A stretch of DNA of 64,000 bases from Gemmatimonadota bacterium (GTDB taxonomy: Bacteria > Gemmatimonadota > Gemmatimonadetes > Gemmatimonadales > GWC2-71-9), in the NCBI GenBank assembly GCA_016713435.1, contig JADJPD010000013.1, positions 1 to 64,000 of the forward strand, given 5' to 3'. The translations under genes and the position numbers were made by a program. Below are positions 21,242 to 32,320 of the stretch, piece after piece. The notes beneath the pieces were generated by a model. The model was not told the DNA's origin. It saw only the letters and a list, made by a program, of their open reading frames with translations, and did no database searches. Within the stretch, counting starts at the first letter, position 1; each line of letters opens with the position of its first letter.

Positions 21242-21387
21242 TGGCCCCCGGTGCAAGCCCTTTTTGGCCGCGTGCCGCCGTGCCCCGCCGCGCGTATCTT
21301 GGATCAGGATTCGGCGCCGCCCGCGGCGCCTCACTCCCCCATCGCCGCGCTTCGGCGAGCCCCCTTCCAACCCTGAGGAACACCCCG

Positions 21388-21957
21388 ATGGCCACACCGG
21401 AACAGGCCCTCGCCACGCAACTGGCCAACATCGAGAAGAGAACGGGCAAGACGCTCGCCGAGCTCTAGGCCATCGTCCAGGCCAGCGGGCTCACCAAGCA
21501 TGGCGAGCTGGTGGCCATGCTCAAGACCACCCTCGGGATGGGCCACGGGGATGCCAACACCCTCGTCCATACGGTGCGCCAGTCCGCCGGGCCCGCGGCG
21601 GCCGGCGGTGAGTCGACGGCCGAGGTGCTCGACGGACTCTATACGGGGCCCAAGGCCGCGCTGCGGCCCATCCACGACACCCTGCTCGCGGCCATGCGAA
21701 AGCTCGGGGAGTTCGAGGAGGCGCCGAAGAAGGCCTACGTGAGCTACCGGCGGAAGAAGCAGTTCGTGATGATCGGCCCGGCCACCAACACCCGGGTGGA
21801 GGTGGGGCTCAATGCCAAGGGGCTGAAGGGTGGGGCGCGCCTCGAGGAGCTGCCGGCCGGTCAGATGTGCAACTACAAGGTGAAGCTGACGGAGGCCGGG
21901 CAGGTGGACGCGGAGCTGCTGGCGTGGATCAAGACGGCGTTCGACGCGGCGGGGTAG
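21388..21957 (+). CDS. DUF4287/DUF5655 protein interrupted by an in-frame TAG
   Basis: ATG 21388, preceded by ctgagga, starts a DUF4287 helix (QALATQLANIEKRTGKTLAE). TAG at 21466-21468 then interrupts, and the same frame goes on as QASGLTKHGELVAMLKTTLG with GHGDANTLVH. A DUF5655 domain follows (YTGPKAALRPIHDTLLAAM, KKAYVSYRRKKQFVMIGPAT) to the stop at 21955-21957. Only this one codon breaks an otherwise open 189-codon frame; Trp, Gln or Arg would fit in the family. A nonsense mutation, a base error or recoding are possible. Function of the family is unknown. Confidence 0.75.
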
Positions 21958-21969
21958 GGCGGGGCAGCT

Positions 21970-22000
21970 CCGGCGCCACGCGGGGTACGCGCGGCGCCGG
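21970..22000. terminator. Bidirectional hairpin between convergent genes
   Basis: CCGGCGCC (21970-21977) pairs with GGCGCCGG (21993-22000), with an inner GCG/CGC pairing in the 15-base loop. It lies between the stops of the DUF4287 gene (21957, plus) and the DUF4397 gene (22015, minus). No T run flanks it, so termination efficiency is uncertain. Confidence 0.5.
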
Positions 22001-22014
22001 ACCGTTTCGAAGGC

Positions 22015-22689
22015 TCAATCCTCGTTGACGACGATCGCGGTCAGGCCCCCGGCCGCCGAGCTGTCCATGATGATCACGGTGGCGCGCTTGCCGTCGGCCA
22101 CGGTGAAGGCGGGGTGGGCGTAGAGGGTGTCGGTCTGGTCGGCGGGGGAGACGTAGGTGGTCCACTGCCCCGGGTCGCTCTGCAGGTAGGGCGAGGTGGC
22201 GCCGTAGGCGAAGGGGAACATGACGCGGACGGGCGTCGGCCAGTCCGGCTGGGTGCGCCAGATGTCGATGGCGGGGGCCAGGGCGGCGGCGTGGATGAAC
22301 CGGACCTTGCTCTTGCCGGCGGGGACGATGGCGCCGGTGTCGGCCAGGATGCTCGGGACAATGAGGCTGGCGGAGTCCCGGGCCACCACGAGGAGGGTGT
22401 CGTAGTCGTTGGCGGTGAACGCGCGGGCGACGCCGCTGCCCCCCGCCCCCGGGGGGATCAGCTTGATGACGTGGGCGCCGCGCTGGACGCCGGAGAGCCG
22501 GGTCACCTGGCCCGGCACCAGGCCGGCCACGACGATCCCGTCGAGGTCGATGGCGAGGGTGTCCACGCTCTGCGACGCCTGCGCCACCCGCACCGTCACG
22601 GTGCCCGCCACCGGCTCGCCGCCGGGGCCCAGGTCGCCGCAGGCCGCCGCCGCTGCCACTACGCCCAGCACCGCCACGATGCGCCGCAT
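22015..22689 (-). CDS. DUF4397 domain lipoprotein
   Basis: A 224-residue protein from ATG 22689 with a lipoprotein signal (VLGVVAAAAACGDLG). DUF4397 is shown by KVRFIHAAALAPAIDIW, where the RxxHAxPxAPxxDV-type signature is recognisable, and by ATVIIMDSSAAGGLTAIVV near the end. The first half (VTVRVAQASQSVDTLAIDLD) is a second beta-rich region. Proteins of this type sit in the envelope and have no known activity. Inverted-repeat element copy B lies just upstream. Confidence 0.8.
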   Translation of the reverse strand: MRRIVAVLGVVAAAAACGDLGPGGEPVAGTVTVRVAQASQSVDTLAIDLDGIVVAGLVPGQVTRLSGVQRGAHVIKLIPPGAGGSGVARAFTANDYDTLLVVARDSASLIVPSILADTGAIVPAGKSKVRFIHAAALAPAIDIWRTQPDWPTPVRVMFPFAYGATSPYLQSDPGQWTTYVSPADQTDTLYAHPAFTVADGKRATVIIMDSSAAGGLTAIVVNED

Positions 22690-22748
22690 GGAGCTGACTC
22701 CGCTGAGGTTGTGTCGCAAGATAACGCCGAGAACGCCCGGGAGCGCAT

Positions 22749-22880
22749 GGTAGGGGCCGGCCACGGCCGGCCCTACTCTCCCCCACGCCATTACTCCAGG
22801 CTGAAACGCGAAACCCGGGCCTGCGTGGGGACGCGGGTCCGGGTCGGTTTGGGGAGGGCCGGCCATGGCCGGCCCCTACC
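22749..22880. repeat. Inverted-repeat intergenic element, copy B
   Basis: Arms of about 26 bases (ggtaggggccggcc... and its complement, one mismatch) at 22749-22774 and 22854-22880 enclose about 80 bases. Arm sequence and internal words (cgccattactcc, gggtcggtttggggaggg) align with copy A at 12332-12495 in the same orientation, though the arms carry GGCC where copy A has GACC/GGTC. It starts 5 bases beyond the ppdK stop and 60 upstream of the DUF4397 start. No transposase nearby. Confidence 0.8.
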
Positions 22881-22884
22881 GTGA

Positions 22885-25547
<2,663 letters not shown>

Positions 25548-25551
<4 letters not shown>

Positions 25552-26942
25552 GCGTGCGTGGGGATGGAGGGGCTCACGTGCCGCAGGGTCACCGGGTCCG
25601 GCGCGACTTCCGTCGGGTACTGCCCGGAGAAGCAGGCGTGGCACCATTCCTTGTTGGGATTGGCGGCCTGGATCATCCGGTCCAGCTCGAGATACCCGAG
25701 CGAATCCACGCCCAGGTACTCGCGGATCTCCTCGATGCTGTGGTTGGCCCCGATGAGCTCGGCGCGGGTCGGGGTGTCGATCCCGTAGAGGCAGGGGCCG
25801 GTGACCGGCGGGGAGCCGAGGCGCAGGTGCACCTCGCGCGCGCCGGCGGCGCGGATCATCTGCACCAGCCCCTTGCTGGTGGTGCCGCGGACCAGGCTGT
25901 CGTCCACCATCACGACCGACTTGCCCTCAATGACGCCGCGGACGGGGTTGAACTTGATCTTAACCTTGGCCACCCGAAGCGCCTGTGTGGGATTGATGAA
26001 GGTGCGGCCCACATAGTGGTTCCGGATGAGCCCGTTCTCGAGCTTCACCCCCGACACCTCCGCATACCCGAGCGCCATGGCGTTGGAGCTGTCCGGAACA
26101 CTGAACACCACGTCCGCGCCGGGCACCGGCGCCTGACGGGCCAGCTGGCGGCCCAGCTCGCGGCGGGCGCGGTCCACGGACTCGCCGAAGACGCGGCTGT
26201 CGGGGCGGGCAAAGTAGACCAGCTCGAAGATGCAGCGGCTCACCGGGCGGGGCTTGAGCGGCGCGAGCTCCGTGATCTGGCCGTCCTCCACCTTGAGGAA
26301 CTGGCCCGGCATCAGCTCACACATCATCTGGGCGCCGACGAGGTCCAGGGCGCAGGTCTCGCTGGCGATGATCACGCCCTGCGCCAGGCGGCCGAGCACC
26401 AGCGGCCGGAAGCCGCGCGGGTCCACCACCGCGTAGATGGTGCGGCCCACGGCCAGCAGCAGGGTGAAGGCGCCCTCGCACTGCTCCAGGGCGTCGCGGA
26501 TCTGCTCCTCGGGGGTGGCCTTCCGGCTCCTGGCGATGAGGTGGAGGATGACCTCGGTGTCGCTCGTGGTGGTGAAGATGGAGCCTTCCTCGACCAGCCG
26601 CCGCCGCAGCTCCACGGCGTTGGTGAGGTTGCCGTTGTGCGCCAGGGAGAGGGGGCCCTTGCGGTAGTCGATGAGCAGCGGCTGCGCGTTGGCCAGCACC
26701 GAGCTGCCGGCCGTCGAGTAGCGGGTGTGGCCCACGGCGGTGTCGCCGTCGAGCCGGGCGAGGGTGGCCTCGTCGAAGTTCTCCGAGACCAGGCCCATGC
26801 CCCGCTGGGCGCGGGCCTTGCCGTTCTGGTCCACCGCCACGATCCCCGCGCTCTCCTGGCCGCGATGCTGGAGGGCGTAGAGACCGAGATAGGTCAGGCG
26901 CGCCGCATCAGGGACGCCCGAGACGCCAAAGACTCCGCACAT
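25548..26942 (-). CDS. purF: Amidophosphoribosyltransferase
   Basis: 464 residues; transfers glutamine amide to PRPP, the first step of purine synthesis. MCGVFGVSG places the N-terminal nucleophile Cys2 directly after Met, which fixes the start at 26942. Glutaminase landmarks are GLYALQHRGQESAGI, GHTRYSTAGSS and LAHNGNLTNA. The PRPP site is SVVMVDDSLVRGTTSKG. Later Cys residues (CLYGID, WCHACFSGQYP) fit the Fe-S-type PurF. The stop overlaps ppdK by 4 bases; purL ends 91 bases upstream on the same strand. Confidence 0.97.
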
Positions 26943-27033
26943 CGATGAATCCCCCCACGCGTTGGACTGGCCCCAACGACTCCCCGAATTATTCCGCGGC
27001 CCTTGGGCCGCGCCGCCCACCCGTCCGCCGGAG

Positions 27034-29316
27034 CTAGACGGCCGCGCGATCCTCGGCCACGTGACTCATCCGCCGCGGAATCGCGTTGAAGTACGTGGTC
27101 CGCAGCGCCGGCACCGGCCACCGGTACGCACCGCCGGCCGTCTTCACCGCAAGCTCCCCGTCCACCGCGCCCACCGTGCCGATGGTGGCCACCGGCACGC
27201 CGTGCTCCTTGGCCAGTGCCGCCACCGCCGCTTCGTTCCCCGGCGCCACGCTGAGCACCACGCGGCCGTGCCCCTCGGAGAAGAGCAGGGCGGCATCATC
27301 GCTGCCGCCGAGTGCCGCGAGGTCCAGGCTGGCGCCGAGGCCGTGCACCGCGTACGGGCCGCCGATGGCGGCTTCGGCCGCGGCCACGAGGAGGCCGCCG
27401 CTGGCGCAGTCGTGTGCGGAGCGGAAGAGGCCCGCCTTGGCACCCGCCACCAGGAACTTCTGCAGGCGGAGCTCCTGGTCGAGGTCCACCGTGGGCTGCT
27501 CGCCGCCCACGAACTCGAGCACCAGCGCCCAGTAGGCCGAGCCGCCGAGGCGGCGGTCCGCGGTGGGGCCGGTGAGGAGCACCTTGTCGCCGGACTGGGC
27601 GAAGTGGCTCGGCGTGCGGCATGCCAGCTTCTCGAGCAGGCCCACCATGCCCACCGTCGGGGTCGGATCCACGGCCCCGGTGGGGCTCTCGTTGTAGAGC
27701 GACACGTTGCCGCCGGTCACCGGGGTGTTGAAGGCGCGGCAGGCGTCCGCGATGCCGCGACAGGCCTCCCTGAACTGGAAGAAGACCTCGGGGCGCTCGG
27801 GGTTCCCAAAGTTGAGGCAATCGGTGATCCCGAGGGGCAGGGCGCCGGTGCAGGCGATGTTCCGGGCCGCTTCCGCGACGGTGGCCTTGCCGCCTTCATA
27901 CGGATCCAGCGCCAGCAGCCGGCTGTTGCAGTCCACGGTGACGGCGATGCCGAAATCCGTCCCCGGCACCTTGAGCACCCCGGCGTCGCCGCCCGGGCCA
28001 ATGAGGGTGTTGGCCTGCACCGTGGAGTCGTACTGCTCGAAGACCCATCGCTTGGAGGCGATGCTCGGGTTGTCGAGCAGCGCCACGAGGTCCTTCTCGA
28101 TGGCCGCCTTGTGGGCCGGCGCCGGCGCCTTCCGGAGGGCGACGACCTTCTCGCTCTCCTGGGCGTCCGGGTAGTAGATCGGCACGTCGTCCACGAGCCG
28201 CTGGCCGGGGATCTCCGCCACGGTGACGCCGCCCGCCTTGATGCGGAACATGCCGTCGTCGGTCACGTGGCCCACCACCGCGGCGTCGAGCTCCCACTTC
28301 CGGCAGACGGCGACGATCTCCTCCACGCGGTGCGGCTCCGCCACGATGAGCATGCGCTCCTGGGACTCGGAGAGCATGATTTCGTAGGGCGTCATGCCGG
28401 CCTCGCGGGTCGGCACCTTGTCCATGTCGAGCTCCACGCCCACCCCGCCGCGCGCCGCCATCTCGGCGGAGCTCGAGGTGAGGCCGGCCGCGCCCATGTC
28501 CTGGATCCCCACCACGAGGCGCCGCTCGATGAGCTCGAGCGTGGCCTCGAGGAGGAGCTTCTCGGTGAACGGGTCGCCCACCTGCACCTGGGGACGGCGG
28601 GCCTCGCTCTTCTCCGAGAGGTCCTCGGAGGCGAAGCTGGCGCCGTGGATGCCGTCGCGGCCGGTGGAGCTGCCCATGGTGAGGAGCAGGTTCCCCACGC
28701 CGTGCGCCTGCGCCAGCGTCAGGTCCTCGGCCCGCAGGAGCCCCACGCACATGGCGTTGACGAGCGGGTTGCCGCTGTAGCCCGGCGCGAAGGTGACCTC
28801 TCCGCCTAACGTTGGAATGCCGACGCAGTTGCCGTAGTCGCCGACGCCCTTCACCACCCCGCCGAAGAGGTAGCGGTTGCGGGCACTGTCGAGCGGCCCG
28901 AAGCGGAGGCTGTTGAGCACCGCCACGGGGCGGGCGCCCATGGTGAAGACGTCGCGAAGGATGCCGCCCACGCCCGTCGCCGCGCCCTGGTAGGGCTCCA
29001 CGGCGGAGGGGTGGTTGTGGGACTCGATCTTGAACGCCACCGCCCACCCGTCCGGGAGGCCGAGCACCCCGGCGTTCTCCCCGGGCCCCTGCAGCACCTG
29101 CGGGCCCTGGGTCGGGAACGTCTTGAGGATCGGCTTCGAGTGCTTGTAGGAGCAGTGCTCCGACCAGAGCGCCGAGAAGATGCCGAGCTCGGTGAGGGTC
29201 GGGGTGCGCTCGAGCATGGCGACGATGCGCTGGTACTCGAGCTCGTTCAGGTTGTGCTCCTTCACGACCTCGGCCGTGACGGGGCGCTCACCGGGGAAGG
29301 GATGGGCGATGGTCAT
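27034..29316 (-). CDS. purL: Phosphoribosylformylglycinamidine synthase II
   Basis: 760 residues, the usual size of the short bacterial PurL that works with PurQ and PurS. It converts FGAR to FGAM with ATP and ammonia from PurQ. Visible family blocks are ALWSEHCSYKHSKPIL, KIESHNHPSAVEPYQGAATG, GVGDYGNCVGIPTLGGE, GIQDMGAAGLTSSSAEMA and, near the end, FRSAHDCASGGLLVAAAEA. The ATG at 29316 directly abuts the stop of the zinc-ribbon gene. Confidence 0.97.
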   Translation of the reverse strand: MTIAHPFPGERPVTAEVVKEHNLNELEYQRIVAMLERTPTLTELGIFSALWSEHCSYKHSKPILKTFPTQGPQVLQGPGENAGVLGLPDGWAVAFKIESHNHPSAVEPYQGAATGVGGILRDVFTMGARPVAVLNSLRFGPLDSARNRYLFGGVVKGVGDYGNCVGIPTLGGEVTFAPGYSGNPLVNAMCVGLLRAEDLTLAQAHGVGNLLLTMGSSTGRDGIHGASFASEDLSEKSEARRPQVQVGDPFTEKLLLEATLELIERRLVVGIQDMGAAGLTSSSAEMAARGGVGVELDMDKVPTREAGMTPYEIMLSESQERMLIVAEPHRVEEIVAVCRKWELDAAVVGHVTDDGMFRIKAGGVTVAEIPGQRLVDDVPIYYPDAQESEKVVALRKAPAPAHKAAIEKDLVALLDNPSIASKRWVFEQYDSTVQANTLIGPGGDAGVLKVPGTDFGIAVTVDCNSRLLALDPYEGGKATVAEAARNIACTGALPLGITDCLNFGNPERPEVFFQFREACRGIADACRAFNTPVTGGNVSLYNESPTGAVDPTPTVGMVGLLEKLACRTPSHFAQSGDKVLLTGPTADRRLGGSAYWALVLEFVGGEQPTVDLDQELRLQKFLVAGAKAGLFRSAHDCASGGLLVAAAEAAIGGPYAVHGLGASLDLAALGGSDDAALLFSEGHGRVVLSVAPGNEAAVAALAKEHGVPVATIGTVGAVDGELAVKTAGGAYRWPVPALRTTYFNAIPRRMSHVAEDRAAV

Positions 29317-29637
29317 CTACTTGGTCTTGCGCCGGAGGCTCCCGAAGAAATCACCGAGCGCGCGGGTCATCATGCCGCGGTTCTCCATGTCCACCACGGT
29401 GTCGATCTCGCCCGCATCGAGCCACACGCCGTGGCAGTCCTGGCAGCGGTCGATCTCGAGCTGGTGGAACTTCTCCGTGACGAGCTGCCCGCCGCACTTG
29501 GGGCAGCGCATGTGGTGGCTGGCCCGCTCGGCGTCGGCGGCGCGCTTGGCCTCGGCCGCGCGGGCGCGCTCCAGGCGCTCCATGTCGAGCTTCGCGAAAT
29601 ACTCGTCTTCGTTCTTGCTCGGCTTCTCGGTGGTCAT
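29317..29637 (-). CDS. TFIIB-type zinc-ribbon protein
   Basis: About 106 residues. ATG 29637 is preferred because aagg stands 9 bases upstream; ATG 29646 would add three residues. A charged, Ala/Arg/Glu-rich helix (ERLERARAAEAKRAADAE) precedes a zinc ribbon with MRCPKCGG and CQDCHGVWLDAGE, four Cys in the CxxC-CxxC pattern of the zf-TFIIB family. A C-terminal FFGSLRRKTK follows. It lies between purQ and purL with its stop touching the purL ATG, so it must be co-expressed with the FGAM synthase subunits. Role unknown. Confidence 0.85.
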   Translation of the reverse strand: MTTEKPSKNEDEYFAKLDMERLERARAAEAKRAADAERASHHMRCPKCGGQLVTEKFHQLEIDRCQDCHGVWLDAGEIDTVVDMENRGMMTRALGDFFGSLRRKTK

Positions 29638-29681
29638 GGTCCGCATCCTTGAGTGTGAATCCTGTGGTCCTGTGGGGCCGG

Positions 29682-30374
29682 TTACCGTTTGGCCGCCGCC
29701 CAGTCCAGCACGCTCGTGAAGAACCCCAGCCCGTCGGTGTTGCCCAGGGCCGGGTCCGACGCGCGGTCGGGGTGGGGCATGAGGCCCACCACGTTGCCGG
29801 CGGCGTTGGAGATGCCGGCGATCTCGTTGACCGAGCCGTTGATCGTCTCCGGCAGCGGGCCGCCGTCGAGCCCCACGTAGCGCACCACCACCAGCCCGTC
29901 GCCCTCGATGCGTTCGAGGGTCCCGGCATCCGCCGTGAAGCGGCCCTCGCCGTGCGCCACGGGCATCCGCAGCAGGTCGCCCCGCGCGTAGCGGCTGGTG
30001 AAGGCCGTCTCGGTCCGCTCCACTTTGAGCCCGACCGGGCGGGAGACGAACGACAGGCGGCCGTTCCGCATCAGGGCCCCCGGGAGCATGCCGGCCTCAC
30101 ACAGGATCTGGAAGCCGTTGCAGATGCCCAGGACGGGGCCGCCCTGCTTCGCGAACTCGAGGACCGACTGCATCACCGGGCTGAACCGGGCGATCGCGCC
30201 GGACCGGAGGTAGTCGCCGTAGCTGAACCCGCCGGGCAGGATGACCACGTCCGCACCGTGCAGGTCCGTGTCCCGGTGCCAGACGTAGTACGCCTTGCAG
30301 CCGGCGCGCGCGGCGCTCTGCAGCGAGTCGTCGTCGCAGTTGCTGCCGGGGAACCGCACCACCGCCACCTTCAT
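29682..30374 (-). CDS. purQ: Phosphoribosylformylglycinamidine synthase I (glutaminase)
   Basis: 230 residues. MKVAVVRFPGSNCDDD, VILPGGFSYGDYLRSGAIA, PVLGICNGFQILCEAGMLPG (nucleophile Cys) and GLMPHPDRASDPALG (His of the triad) are PurQ signatures. It supplies ammonia to PurL. ATG 30374 follows the purS stop by 2 bases. Confidence 0.97.
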   Translation of the reverse strand: MKVAVVRFPGSNCDDDSLQSAARAGCKAYYVWHRDTDLHGADVVILPGGFSYGDYLRSGAIARFSPVMQSVLEFAKQGGPVLGICNGFQILCEAGMLPGALMRNGRLSFVSRPVGLKVERTETAFTSRYARGDLLRMPVAHGEGRFTADAGTLERIEGDGLVVVRYVGLDGGPLPETINGSVNEIAGISNAAGNVVGLMPHPDRASDPALGNTDGLGFFTSVLDWAAAKR

Positions 30375-30376
30375 CG

Positions 30377-30628
30377 TCACCCTTCCACCTCCACGAGGTA
30401 GTCCTCGGTCACCGGGTTGGCGAGCAGCTTGTCGCACATGGCCCGCGCGCGGGCCTCGGCGGCGGCCTTGCTGTCCGCCTTCACCGCGAGCTCGATGGCC
30501 TTGCCGACGCGGACGCCGCTGGCCTCGGCGAAGCCGAGGGCCGTGAGCGCGTGCTCCACCGCCTGGCCCTGCGGATCGAGCAGCCCCGCGCGGGGCACCA
30601 CCCTGACATGCACCTTGAAAGTCGTCAT
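30377..30628 (-). CDS. purS: Phosphoribosylformylglycinamidine synthase subunit PurS
   Basis: 83 residues, the normal PurS length. FKVHVRVVPRAGLLDPQGQA and HALTALGFAEASGVRVGKAI are diagnostic, with a closing EDYLVEVEG. PurS forms a small dimer that bridges PurQ and PurL. It is the first gene of the purS-purQ-zinc ribbon-purL-purF-ppdK group; its promoter should lie in the repeat-containing gap 30629-30869. Confidence 0.95.
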   Translation of the reverse strand: MTTFKVHVRVVPRAGLLDPQGQAVEHALTALGFAEASGVRVGKAIELAVKADSKAAAEARARAMCDKLLANPVTEDYLVEVEG

Positions 30629-30684
30629 CGCTCCGTCCGGTTCGTGTCGCGTCGCCGTCGAGCCTCGGCATGTTCAGTCCCGTG

Positions 30685-30853
30685 TGGCGCAGAGGCCCAG
30701 AGGCGCCGCAGGGCACACCAGGCCGCAGAGGGGCCAGCACCTGACCCGTCCGCCTCCGACCCCGATCACCATCGATCCCAGTTGTTCTCCGCACCACTCC
30801 TGCGCCGCTTCCTCTGCGGCCCTCCGCGCCTTCGCGCCTCTCCGGCGAAACCT
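30685..30853. repeat. Palindromic intergenic repeat with gcagagg words
   Basis: The left part contains gcgcagaggcccagaggcgc and ggccgcagagg; the right part contains the complementary cctctgcggccctccgcgcc and ttcgcgcctc. Together they make an imperfect inverted repeat across the gap between pssA (stop 30870) and purS (start 30628). Words of this kind recur in intergenic repeats of many soil bacteria. No transposase is present. It could form an extended hairpin in the mRNA or in DNA. Confidence 0.6.
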
Positions 30854-30869
30854 TCCACCATCAACACCC

Positions 30870-31703
30870 TCACCGATCCCCGCTAGCCGCCGGCGGCGTA
30901 TGATCCTCAGCGTCCACCGGCTCGCCGCCCGCCAGCACCAAACCGCCCTCGCGCCGGTCCATGGCAATGAGGAAGGCGTGCCGCAGGAGCCCGAACGCCA
31001 GATACGAGAGCCCGAGCGGGAAGAGGAAGATGCGCGCATGGAAGAGCGCGCCGTAGAGGATCGACAGCGTGAGCGCCAGGCCCGCGAGCCCCTTGGCCGA
31101 GCGGAAGCCGGCCGAGGGGAGGCGGGGATACTTCACGGTGCTCACCATCAGCAGCGAGAGCAGCACGATCAGGATCGTGAGCCCCTCGCGCTGGAAGTCG
31201 AAGATGGCCAGCGACTGGCGGTAGTACTCCGTCTGGCTGAACGGATAGTACGTGGCCAGCGTCATCCCCGCCGAGGGCGAGGGCATGCCGGTGAACCAGC
31301 CGGGCTTGCCGGTGCCGTGCTGCACGTTGTAGCGGGCCAGGCGCACGGCCACCGCCACCACGTACATGTAGCAGATCACCCAGCCGAACTTGCCCACCGC
31401 CTGGAACTCGAGGAAGAACAGGATCAGCGCCGGCGCCACGCCGAAGCTGACGCAGTCCACCAGGCTGTCGAGTTCCGCACCGAACTTGGTGCCGGTGCCG
31501 GAGAGCCGCGCCACGCGGCCGTCCAGCATGTCGAGCACGCCGGCGATCATGATGTACCACGCCGCGGCGGTGAAGTTGCCGCGGAAGGCGCTCACGATGG
31601 CCCACAGCCCGAAGAACATGTTCCCGAGCGTGAACGCGCTCGGGATCACCACCACCACCTGGCGCATCCCCGGCGGGCGGAGGCGGGGGCTGGTCAGGGC
31701 CAT
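30870..31703 (-). CDS. pssA: CDP-diacylglycerol-serine O-phosphatidyltransferase
   Basis: 277 residues, inner membrane, with about eight hydrophobic helices. The CDP-alcohol phosphotransferase motif DG-x2-AR-x8-G-x3-D-x3-D is complete in DMLDGRVARLSGTGTKFGAE followed by LDSLVD. It makes phosphatidylserine, which the adjacent psd product decarboxylates to phosphatidylethanolamine. ATG 31703 overlaps the end of psd by 10 bases. Confidence 0.95.
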   Translation of the reverse strand: MALTSPRLRPPGMRQVVVVIPSAFTLGNMFFGLWAIVSAFRGNFTAAAWYIMIAGVLDMLDGRVARLSGTGTKFGAELDSLVDCVSFGVAPALILFFLEFQAVGKFGWVICYMYVVAVAVRLARYNVQHGTGKPGWFTGMPSPSAGMTLATYYPFSQTEYYRQSLAIFDFQREGLTILIVLLSLLMVSTVKYPRLPSAGFRSAKGLAGLALTLSILYGALFHARIFLFPLGLSYLAFGLLRHAFLIAMDRREGGLVLAGGEPVDAEDHTPPAASGDR

Positions 31704-32320
31704 TTCGCCACCACGGTCTGGCCGGCCTTGGTCTTCTCGCCGGTGTGCACCAGCACCTGCATGCCGGCCGGGACGAAGATGTCCACGCGCGAGCCGAAGC
31801 GGATGAGTCCCATGCGCTCCCCCTGCTGGACGGCGGTGCCGACCTCGTGGTCGGTGACGATGCGCCGCGCCACGAGGCCGGCGATCTGGCGGAGCAGGAG
31901 CTTGCCGCGCTTCGTCTCGAGGCCCACCGTGCTCTGCTCGTTCTCGAGCGACGCCTTCTCGGTCCCGGCGTGCCCGAACTTCCCCGGGTTGTAGCGCCGG
32001 TAGGCCACGGTGCCCGACGCCGGGTACCGGTTCACGTGCACGTTGAAGACGTTCATGAAGATGGAGACGCGCGTGGCGCGCTCCCGCATGAACTCCGGCT
32101 CGTCCATGTTCTGCACGCTCACCACGAGCCCGTCCGCCGGCGCGATCACCACGTCCTCGCCGCGCGGCCCCTCACGCACCGGGTCGCGGAAGAAGGCCAC
32201 CACCCAGATGGCGATGACCAGCCACGGCAGCGACACCCAGAGCGGCGCGAACACCCCCAGGATGAGGGCGAGCAGCCACGCAATGATGATGAACGGTCCG
32301 CCCTCGGGGGCTACACGCAT
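31694..32320 (-). CDS. psd: Phosphatidylserine decarboxylase (short, proenzyme)
   Basis: 208 residues, the length of the short archaeal/PSD-B-like subfamily. Two hydrophobic stretches (FIIIAWLLALILGVFAPLW) anchor it. Family blocks are VIAPADGLVVSVQNMDEPEF, SIFMNVFNVHVNRYPASG and GLIRFGSRVDIFVPAGMQV, where autocleavage at Gly-Ser creates the pyruvoyl cofactor. ATG 32320 shares one base with the purC stop. Acts directly before pssA in the operon and directly after its product in the pathway. Confidence 0.93.
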   Translation of the reverse strand: MRVAPEGGPFIIIAWLLALILGVFAPLWVSLPWLVIAIWVVAFFRDPVREGPRGEDVVIAPADGLVVSVQNMDEPEFMRERATRVSIFMNVFNVHVNRYPASGTVAYRRYNPGKFGHAGTEKASLENEQSTVGLETKRGKLLLRQIAGLVARRIVTDHEVGTAVQQGERMGLIRFGSRVDIFVPAGMQVLVHTGEKTKAGQTVVAKWP

